From contig NZ_SRYR01000001.1 in NCBI RefSeq assembly GCF_004794105.1, positions 124,001 to 188,000 on the forward strand: a stretch of 64,000 bases of DNA, written 5' to 3'. Shown here piece after piece: positions 26,414 to 33,138 of the stretch. The stretch is from Clostridium sartagoforme. Lineage in GTDB: Bacteria; Bacillota; Clostridia; Clostridiales; Clostridiaceae. Under the pieces are notes generated by a model, which had not been told where the DNA came from, did not search any database, and was given only the letters and a program-made list of their open reading frames with translations. How positions within the stretch are numbered: the first letter of the stretch is position 1; every line of letters starts with the position of its first letter. Position numbers and translations under genes: made by a program.

Positions 26414-28066
26414 TTATAAATTAATTACTTCTTCATTTTTAAGTGTTAGTTTGCTATCTTTATATTCATTAAATAAAGATAAAACTAAATTTTTAATAGC
26501 TTTACCTATGATAAAGTAGCAATTATCATTTAAGTTAGCTAAGGATATTCTAAAGGACCATTGTGATGATGCAAACCCATCTCCATTTAGTAAAATAATT
26601 GAATAGTCTTTTGCTAAATCATATAGAAAATCAAAAGGTTCATAATTATCTAAAATATAATTTGCAAAATCTTCACCATATATCCTCTTTGACCAATCAA
26701 TTATATTAATTTCAGTATAATAAGATGCATCCATAGAATTCTCTATAATTTCTGATTCAAGGCCTTCAAATAATAAAGCTTTTCTTTTTCTACATATATT
26801 AATAGTAGAATTTTTATATGAATTTTCTTTATCTATAAGAGTAAAACCACAGAATAAAGCCATTTGCACTTGTTGTGGAGTAGAAAGACCTGCAGTATGG
26901 TTTAAGGCTACTTTTCTACTATCAGCAACTAGCCTATCAATAAATTGTATATTATCTGGGGTTAGACTTAAGTGCTTGTACCTTTCGTTTGTATCAATTT
27001 TGTTGGAAGAATTAGATATTAATTTATTAAAAACATTATTTTTATGTAAGAGTATAGTTCCAAGTCTCCAACCTGTTACTCCAAAGTACTTAGATAATGA
27101 GTATACACAAATAGTGTTATAAGGTAAGTATGAAATAATTGATTTAAAATTATTTACAAAGGTACAGTACACATCATCTGTTATAATCATTAGATCTTCA
27201 TTATATGTTTTAACTACATCGACTAAGTTTTCTATGCATTCTTCAGTAAGGGCCATAGAAGCCGGGTTATTTGGATTTACTACAAATAATGCCTTAATAT
27301 TTTTATCCTTAAGCTTTTCTAGTTCTTTTCTTGAATATTGATAAGTTAGGTTATTATTTTCATCTACTTCATCTGCATGAATATGTACCACGTTAAAATC
27401 ATATTCAGGAAGAAGAGGTATTTCTAAATAAGGTGTAAATATTGGTGTCATTAAAGCTATAGTATCACCCTTTTTTAGAAGGTTATTATATGTTAAGGAA
27501 TCAAATATATAGCACATGGCTGCAGTACCACCTTCAACTGAAAAAACATCAAAGTTCTTATTATAAGTAGGTGAACAGCCAAGCTCCTTCATTAAATAGT
27601 TATTAACTATCTTTTCTATATGTATAAGATTTCTATCAGGATATGGATAGTTATCTCCAATAATTCCGTCAACTAATTCAAATAGAAAATCATCTTCATT
27701 AAAATTATATTCTTTTATAGAATAATCAATTATATCTTTTAAAAGATTAACACCTTGAGTAGAATGATTAAGGCTACAATAAGCTTTAAATCTTGAATAA
27801 ATATCTTTCTTATTAGCCATTCCTGCAAGGGCATTTAATGAAAAAGTTCTCGAACATTCTTCTAATGCAAAGTTACCTAAAGCAAAGAAGGCTTGTCTAG
27901 GTGATGAAGCAATCCAATTTGGATTTCCTCTTCCAGCATCTAATACTGTTCCTTTAAATTTATCTTTATTTAGGTTGGCCAGTGAAATTAGTTTATCTTT
28001 TAATTCAAAGGGGCTTATCCTACCATAAAGATTTTTAAGGGTATCTTTATCTAATCTTTCGTTCAT
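26414..28066 (-). CDS. asdA: Bifunctional aspartate transaminase / aspartate 4-decarboxylase
   Basis: Converts L-aspartate to L-alanine + CO2. A 550-residue PLP type I protein: NPNNP at 264-268, 'ITDDVY' at 295-300, PLP Lys326 in SLSKYFG, and the Arg-containing TGWRLG at 331-336. The long N-terminal part 'GTVLDAGRGNPNWIASSPRQAFFALG' and inserts near 100-170 are specific to this large aminotransferase family. ATG 28066 has AGGAGAATTGAA upstream. The usual partner, the aspartate:alanine exchanger AspT, is absent; instead a divergent alanine/glycine symporter lies next door. Confidence 0.9.
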   Translation of the reverse strand: MNERLDKDTLKNLYGRISPFELKDKLISLANLNKDKFKGTVLDAGRGNPNWIASSPRQAFFALGNFALEECSRTFSLNALAGMANKKDIYSRFKAYCSLNHSTQGVNLLKDIIDYSIKEYNFNEDDFLFELVDGIIGDNYPYPDRNLIHIEKIVNNYLMKELGCSPTYNKNFDVFSVEGGTAAMCYIFDSLTYNNLLKKGDTIALMTPIFTPYLEIPLLPEYDFNVVHIHADEVDENNNLTYQYSRKELEKLKDKNIKALFVVNPNNPASMALTEECIENLVDVVKTYNEDLMIITDDVYCTFVNNFKSIISYLPYNTICVYSLSKYFGVTGWRLGTILLHKNNVFNKLISNSSNKIDTNERYKHLSLTPDNIQFIDRLVADSRKVALNHTAGLSTPQQVQMALFCGFTLIDKENSYKNSTINICRKRKALLFEGLESEIIENSMDASYYTEINIIDWSKRIYGEDFANYILDNYEPFDFLYDLAKDYSIILLNGDGFASSQWSFRISLANLNDNCYFIIGKAIKNLVLSLFNEYKDSKLTLKNEEVINL

Positions 28067-28091
28067 TTCAATTCTCCTAATTTAATTATCA

Positions 28092-28312
28092 ACTATATCT
28101 ATGGTTAAATAAATAATCTACATCTTGTAGTTTTATAAAATCTTAAGTGAAAAATTTTTAAAGTAGATTATACAATTTAAAGCATGTACAATTTTAATTT
28201 GTATTTAAGGTAACTATACTCTATTAACATATTCTACTTATTATATATAACCTGAAAATGTAAAAAATTATTATAACTTATATATTAATAGTATATAGAT
28301 AAAGAAATAAAA
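28092..28312 (-). repeat. Promoter-bearing repeat, copy upstream of asdA
   Basis: On the minus strand GATGTAGATTATTTAT followed by a TATAGT -10-like box (28092-28097) sits ~30 bases before the asdA start, matching the nif3 and Ppx copies. From 28145 to 28312 the sequence (for example TTTTTAAAGTAGATTATACA, TTTAAAGCATGTA, AAATGTAAAAAATTATTATA) is shared with 47740-47907. Confidence 0.65.
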
Positions 28313-28514
28313 AGCAATTATTTCTTGCAAAAATATAATTATATGAATTTAATATTGCAAAATATAATAATTTATAAAAAATAGATAATAACCTAGGGAA
28401 ATTATTAATAAAAAAATAAAAGTATACATCAGAAAATATTTTATTTATATTTTAAAATTTAAATATGTATTGAATATATTGAGATATACATATATAATAA
28501 CAATATAATTTTAT

Positions 28515-28775
28515 AACGTTCGGTTGAAGGTAGCGGGAGAGTGATTTTTATTAAATCCACCGAAGAAGTAAATCTTTCAGGTATTAGGACCGTTGCTGGA
28601 CGAACCTCTGGAGAGACTCGAATAGAGCACCGAAGGAGCAAAATGGAGCTGGCTCAAAATAGAGAATGAATAATTAATTTTGAAATTCCAGTAGGATTTT
28701 TAAAGGAAAATTATTCTTAATTCTTAATTGAGTAAGACAGTTACATTGAAACTCTCAGGTAAAAGGACAGGGGAA
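28515..28775 (+). promoter_or_regulatory. Tandem glycine riboswitch controlling agcS
   Basis: Aptamer 1 has GGGAGAGTG...CACCGAAG and TCAGGTATTAGGACCG, closed by CGTTCG / CGAAC. Aptamer 2 has CTCTGGAGAGACTCG, GAGCACCGAAGGAGCAAA and AAACTCTCAGGTAAAAGGAC. The peripheral helix of aptamer 2 is enlarged by about 100 bases (28641-28747; see M4). Downstream, GGATAGTA (28778-28785) can pair either with the adjacent TACTATC or with TACTATC at 28913, suggesting a switch between structures before the gene. These riboswitches usually activate transport or cleavage genes. Confidence 0.9.
28649..28740. repeat. CTG...CAG foldback (M4) inside the glycine riboswitch
   Basis: It begins CTGGCTCAAAATAGAGAATG and ends TTCTTAATTGAGTAAGACAG; the reverse complement of the end is CTGTCTTACTCAATTAAGAA, matching the start. 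A central AAATTCC-AGTA-GGATTTT hairpin corresponds to the centre of M1/M2. It replaces the variable loop of aptamer 2. Confidence 0.55.
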
Positions 28776-28958
28776 AGGATAGTATACTATCATATAATTT
28801 AAAATGAAGAAATTAGTAAAAAGGCTCCTTTTGGAGTTAAAAAATCAAATTATTTTTATAATTTGAGTTAATTTACATTAATAAATATTCATTTTTAATT
28901 GGAAGGTCTTTTACTATCTATTCTCCTCCGTAAAGATAATTTAAGGGGGACTTTTTTT

Positions 28959-30341
28959 ATGTTAAAACAAATTGAAACTTTTTTAAATGCAGTGGATACT
29001 ATTATATGGGGACCACCATTACTTATTTTGCTAGTTGGAACAGGTGTGTACTTAACATGGAAACTAAAGTTATTACAAATATTTAGATTACCATTAGCTA
29101 TTAAGTATATATTTTCTAAGGAAGAAGATAATGATGAAAATGCGAAAGGTGATGTTTCAAGCTTTGGTGCATTATGTACAGCTTTATCAGCAACTATTGG
29201 TACAGGAAATATAGTAGGTGTTGCTACAGCTATTAAGGCAGGTGGACCAGGAGCATTATTTTGGATGTGGATAGCAGCTTTCTTTGGTATGGCTACTAAA
29301 TATGCTGAAGGAGTACTAGCTATTAAATATAGGGAAGTAGATGAAAATGGACAAATGTCAGGTGGACCTATGTACTATATAAAAAATGGTTTAGGACTAA
29401 ACTGGCTTGCGAATATATTTGCTATATTTGGAGTAGGGGTAGCCTTGCTAGGTATAGGTACTTTTGGACAAGTTAAGTCTATTGCAGATGCAGCATCAAT
29501 AGGATTTAATATTCCTACCATAGTAACTGCAGTAGTAGTAACAGTTTTAGTTGCATTAGTAACTCTAGGTGGAATAAAGAGGATTTCAAAAGTATCAGAA
29601 GCAGTAGTTCCAGTTATGGCAGGATTATATATAGTTGGAGTTTTACTTGTATTATTCTTCAATTTTAATAAGATTCCAGCTGCTGTTTCTTTAATTATAG
29701 AAAGTGCCTTTAATCCTAAAGCTGCTTTAGGTGGAGCAGTTGGTATAACTATTACTATAGCAATGCAAAGAGGTATTGGAAGAGGCGTATTTTCAAATGA
29801 AGCAGGACTTGGAAGTGCTCCAATAGCAGCAGCTGCTGCTAAAACTAATTCACCAGTAAGACAAGGGTTAATATCAATGACAGGTACTTTTATTGATACT
29901 ATAGTAATTTGTACAATGACAGGGTTAGTTATAGTAATTACAGGTACCTTTAGTGGATCATTAGAAGGAGCAGCCTTAACAACAGCAGCCTTTGAATTAG
30001 GTTTACCAATAGCTGTTTTAGGAAAGTATATAGTTAATATTGGACTTATGTTCTTTGCCTTTACTACAATATTAGGGTGGAATTACTACGGTGAAAGGTG
30101 TATAGAATACTTATTTGGAATAAAAGGAATAAAGCCTTATAAGTTAATATTTATTGCCTTAGTAGCAGTTGGACCTTTCTTACCATTAGAGATGATATTT
30201 ATTATAGCAGATATAGTAAATGGATTAATGGCATTCCCTAACTTAATAGGACTAATAGGCCTAAGGAAGGTAGTAATATCTGAAACAGAAGAATACTTTA
30301 AAGAGTTGAAAGAAAAATCAGAGATAGTAGAAGTAGCTTAG
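28959..30341 (+). CDS. Alanine/glycine:cation symporter (AgcS)
   Basis: 460 residues, ~11 membrane helices. Family signatures are 'SSFGALCTALSATIGTGNIVG' (start of domain), 'GGPGALFWMWIAAFFGMATKYAE', and 'GRGVFSNEAGLGSAPIAAAAA'. It imports or exports alanine or glycine with Na+ or H+. ATG 28959 has AAGGGGGA 8 bases upstream; the longer frame from 28899 would begin in the riboswitch expression platform. It is controlled by a glycine riboswitch, and the divergent asdA makes alanine, so alanine efflux coupled to aspartate decarboxylation is possible (inference). Confidence 0.92.
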   Translation: MLKQIETFLNAVDTIIWGPPLLILLVGTGVYLTWKLKLLQIFRLPLAIKYIFSKEEDNDENAKGDVSSFGALCTALSATIGTGNIVGVATAIKAGGPGALFWMWIAAFFGMATKYAEGVLAIKYREVDENGQMSGGPMYYIKNGLGLNWLANIFAIFGVGVALLGIGTFGQVKSIADAASIGFNIPTIVTAVVVTVLVALVTLGGIKRISKVSEAVVPVMAGLYIVGVLLVLFFNFNKIPAAVSLIIESAFNPKAALGGAVGITITIAMQRGIGRGVFSNEAGLGSAPIAAAAAKTNSPVRQGLISMTGTFIDTIVICTMTGLVIVITGTFSGSLEGAALTTAAFELGLPIAVLGKYIVNIGLMFFAFTTILGWNYYGERCIEYLFGIKGIKPYKLIFIALVAVGPFLPLEMIFIIADIVNGLMAFPNLIGLIGLRKVVISETEEYFKELKEKSEIVEVA

Positions 30342-30363
30342 ACAATTGAAAATAAAATAATTG

Positions 30364-30389
30364 AAACTCAGCTTAGGCTGAGTTTTTTT
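30364..30389 (+). terminator. Terminator of agcS
   Basis: AAACTCAGC / GCTGAGTTT followed by TTTT. Confidence 0.9.
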
Positions 30390-30615
30390 AGTTGGATGAA
30401 AACCACATTGATTAATAACAACTAAATTCAAAGTTTATGAATAATACCAGAAGCAAAGGTATAAATTTCTTGTTGCCCCTAGGATAGTTAAGTTATCTAA
30501 CTAATCTTACCTAATTTATTTAGTAAATATAAATTAATTCTTAAGTTTTAATGATAAGATTTAATTATAGGAAATATTATTATAATATATAAGTTATAAT
30601 GAGAAATATAAGGTG

Positions 30616-30700
30616 CTGTGGCACAATGAAAAATTAATATGTTTTACTAAATAATAATTTTGACTTTTAATTTTTAGATTTATAGTGATATTGATAATTA
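30616..30700. repeat. CTG...CAG foldback repeat, shortened copy M3
   Basis: It begins CTGTGGCACAATGAAAAATT like M2 and continues with TTTTAATTTTTAGATTTATAG near the right end. The right terminus is incomplete. It ends about 10 bases before the start of the glucosaminidase gene. The rest of the 30390-30710 spacer holds only weak hairpins (TAGTTA/TAACTA near 30487). Confidence 0.5.
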
Positions 30701-30710
30701 AAACATAGAC

Positions 30711-31712
30711 ATGCTATTAAGCAAATTTAGAGGGGTGAGTTCTATATATAAGGGTAGTTACAGTGGTTTAAATAACTACAGCAAGGTAAAGTTTACTAAT
30801 AAAAATATAAAAGCTGTAATTTTTTTATTAGTATGTTTTATTACAGTAATGTCTGTAATAACAGTAAAACTAATTGGATTATTTAATAGTTCCAGTAATA
30901 AGATGATTTTATCAATGGAAGAAATACAAAGTTATATAGATTTAGCAGATAAATATACTATAAATGGATATCAATTAAATTGGCAGGAGATAGCTGCAAT
31001 TAATTATGTTATTAATGATAGTAGTTTTTCAATTAATGAAGATATATCAGAAACTATAGTAAATAGTTTACTCAAAAAAGATAAGGATGGGAATATTGTT
31101 GGTTTAAATAGCTTTAAGTCTGCAATTAAATCTTTTGATTTAAAAAGTAATGATGAAAAAGAGGCAATTGAAAAATTAAATATTTTAAAAAATAATTATA
31201 TTCATACAGAGCTTGCAAATGATGTTGATAAGAAAAAATTTATCAGTGATGTTGAGAGTATAGCCTATGAAAATTATAAAAAATATGGGATTTTACCATC
31301 TATAACAATATCACAGGCTATTTTAGAATCTGGCTGGGGTGAATCTACATTATCAGCAGAATATAATAATCTTTTTGGAATTAAAGCTGACAGTAGATGG
31401 GATGGAAATAGTGTAGATTTAGAAACTATGGAAAACTATGATGATGTAATAGTAGGTGCTTTTAGAGCTTATGATAGTTTAAAGGAATCTATAAGAGATC
31501 ATGGAAAATTCTTATATGAAAATGATAGATATGCACAAAACGGATTATTTAATGGGAAAACATACAAAGAGCAAGCACAAGCTTTAGAAAATGCAGGTTA
31601 TAGCACTGCAAAAGATGAAGTGGGAAACTTAATTTATGCAGATAAGTTAGTAAAAGTAATTCAAGAAAATAATCTAATGATATTCGATACAGAAGCCAAA
31701 AGAAACAATTAG
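30711..31712 (+). CDS. Membrane-anchored glucosaminidase (GH73-like)
   Basis: 333 residues. One membrane helix at ~36-56 (AVIFLLVCFITVMSVITV) anchors an extracellular domain. The C-terminal ~145 residues are a glucosaminidase domain: 'YGILPSITISQAILESGWG' with the catalytic Glu, 'YNNLFGIKAD' and 'VGAFRAYDSLKESIRDHG'. It cleaves peptidoglycan glycan strands, probably in growth or division. The start is uncertain: ATG 30711 lacks a ribosome site, while AGAGGGGTGAG lies just inside the frame. Confidence 0.85.
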   Translation: MLLSKFRGVSSIYKGSYSGLNNYSKVKFTNKNIKAVIFLLVCFITVMSVITVKLIGLFNSSSNKMILSMEEIQSYIDLADKYTINGYQLNWQEIAAINYVINDSSFSINEDISETIVNSLLKKDKDGNIVGLNSFKSAIKSFDLKSNDEKEAIEKLNILKNNYIHTELANDVDKKKFISDVESIAYENYKKYGILPSITISQAILESGWGESTLSAEYNNLFGIKADSRWDGNSVDLETMENYDDVIVGAFRAYDSLKESIRDHGKFLYENDRYAQNGLFNGKTYKEQAQALENAGYSTAKDEVGNLIYADKLVKVIQENNLMIFDTEAKRNN

Positions 31713-31725
31713 AATTAAATTGAGT

Positions 31726-31868
31726 AGAAGTCTTTAACATATTATGCTCTGTCTCCGTCGCGAGCTCCAAGTCGACCTACGCACAATATGTTAAAGACTT
31801 CTTGAGTAATTTAATATTTTTGATGTAGTGATACTAAAGGAGGAAATTCAGACGAGCTGAATTTCAAC
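31726..31868 (+). repeat. Two-hairpin 143-bp repeat, copy B
   Basis: Large arms are 31726-31746 (AGAAGTCTTTAACATATTATG) and 31782-31802 (CACAATATGTTAAAGACTTCT); the small hairpin is GAAATTCAG (31843-31851) / CTGAATTTC (31857-31865). Loop and spacer closely match copy A at 5539-5682. As in copy A, the element starts just after a stop codon (13 bases) with the large hairpin nearest the gene. Confidence 0.85.
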
Positions 31869-31950
31869 GATTGTTGTTGAGTGTGTGGAAAATTTTGATG
31901 AAGTACCATGTGGCAGAATGGGTTATTTTAAATTGTGAATTGTTAGAAAA

Positions 31951-32144
31951 GATAAATAGAAAATGTGAAATAAGCATATGGCGAAAAATTAGAAGTACTT
32001 TGTGAAGTGAAAGCTGTTAGGACTTAGAGTTGTTGGTTTGTCTAAGCGTATGCGAGTTCTACCAAAACTCTTGGTCTAGCAGTTTTTACGAGCCTAGAAC
32101 TTCTTTTTGCAGATATTTAGCTTATGGAGCATATTCTATTTATC
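31951..32144. repeat. Long imperfect foldback, ~194 bp
   Basis: GATAAATAGAAAATG (31951) pairs with CATATTCTATTTATC (ending 32144), AATTAGAAGTACTT with AGAACTTCTTTTT, and the centre AAAGCTGTTAGGACTTAGAG with CTCTTGGTCTAGCAGTTTTT. Mismatches are spread along the arms but the fold runs the full length. It has no open frame. It may be an old MITE or a stable RNA. Confidence 0.6.
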
Positions 32145-32152
32145 TTCGCATT

Positions 32153-32320
32153 TTATTTTATTTTAAATTTTGTTTCTGAGTCTATCAGTGGAATTTCTTT
32201 TTTGGAAACAGAGGTAACTTTTATGAAATAGTTACCTTTACTAATTAAGCTTATAAATTTAACTAAAGTATGCTCTGTTCCTTGGACTCTACCGTCTACA
32301 ACAATGTAATATCTAAGCAT
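32153..32320 (-). pseudogene. Internally deleted acylphosphatase, 55 residues
   Basis: MLRYYIVVDGRVQG matches the first strand and loop of acylphosphatase, but the sequence then jumps to KFISLISKGNYFIKVTSVS... KKEIPLI, which matches the C-terminal helix and last strand. About 40 central residues are missing, including the catalytic Arg of GVGFR and the catalytic Asn. The frame is open and ATG 32320 keeps a TACGGAGGTATTT ribosome site. It is either a recently deleted gene or a minimal non-catalytic derivative. Confidence 0.6.
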
Positions 32321-32458
32321 AAATACCTCCGTAACTTATAATTATAAGAATTATAACATGATTTACTAAAGAATTTTAATTTTTCTGAAAATTATGTTAA
32401 TAAAAATAGTAAATAGATGGTATAATTTAGAGGAGAGTTTATTTATGGAGGAAGATAT

Positions 32459-32860
32459 ATGGAAAAGACATTAGTATTGATTAAACCAGATGCAGTAAGA
32501 AAAAAGTTAATAGGTAAGATCATTAGTAAGTATGAAGAAAATAATTTAAGCATTATTAAGCTTAAAATGGAAACAATTACTGAAGAATTTGCTAGCATTC
32601 ATTACTCAGAGCATATTGGGAAAGGGTTCTACAATAATTTACTATCATTTATTACTTCAGGGCCTTTATGCGCATTAGTATTACAAGGGGAAGATGCAGT
32701 AGAAAAGGTAAGAGAAATAAATGGAAAGACAGATCCAGAGTTAGCTAAAGAAGGTACTATTAGAAGGCTATATGCAGAAAATAAAACTGAAAACTGTGTT
32801 CATGCTTCTGATAGCTTAGAAAGTGCAAAAAGAGAAATTGAATTATGGTTTGGAAAATAA
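32459..32860 (+). CDS. ndk: Nucleoside diphosphate kinase
   Basis: Transfers phosphate from ATP to NDPs via phospho-His. 'TLVLIKPDAV' at the start, 'NGKTDPELAKEGTIRRLYA', and the active-site His115 in ENCVHASDS are present. At 133 residues it is near the usual length, with the Kpn loop slightly diverged. ATG 32459 has GGAGGAAGATAT upstream. It is monocistronic with a clear terminator. Confidence 0.95.
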   Translation: MEKTLVLIKPDAVRKKLIGKIISKYEENNLSIIKLKMETITEEFASIHYSEHIGKGFYNNLLSFITSGPLCALVLQGEDAVEKVREINGKTDPELAKEGTIRRLYAENKTENCVHASDSLESAKREIELWFGK

Positions 32861-32947
32861 AGTCGGTATATATTATAAATAAGTATGGTAAAAAGGAAAA
32901 TAGGATTTCATATAAGCAAAAAAGATTATAAACTTATAAAGATTAGT

Positions 32948-32984
32948 AAAAAGAGATACTGAAAGGTTAGTATCTCTTTTTGTT
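32948..32984 (+). terminator. Terminator of ndk
   Basis: AAAAAGAGATACT / AGTATCTCTTTTT with an 8-base loop, 88 bases after the stop. Confidence 0.85.
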
Positions 32985-33064
32985 TTAAGTTAAATTAATA
33001 ATAATACAAATTATGGAAATATTATTGGGGAATATTGAAATAAAGCTAAACAAAAGTTAAAATT

Positions 33065-33087
33065 ATTATGGAAACTATTTTCATAAT
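33065..33087. promoter_or_regulatory. Palindrome upstream of the sialidase gene
   Basis: ATTATGGAAA-CTA-TTTTCATAAT is a 23-base near-palindrome 52 bases before the start codon. It resembles a catabolite-response or sugar-repressor operator; it has one base too many for a textbook cre site. Function is inferred from position only. Confidence 0.4.
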
Positions 33088-33138
33088 TAGCAATTATTGA
33101 ATATTGTTACCAAAATATTATTTATAGGGGGAAAATTT

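Noticed and set aside
28899-28958. N-terminal extension of the AgcS protein from TTG 28899
   Set aside because: It lies in the riboswitch expression platform; ATG 28959 has AAGGGGGA and the family-like start.
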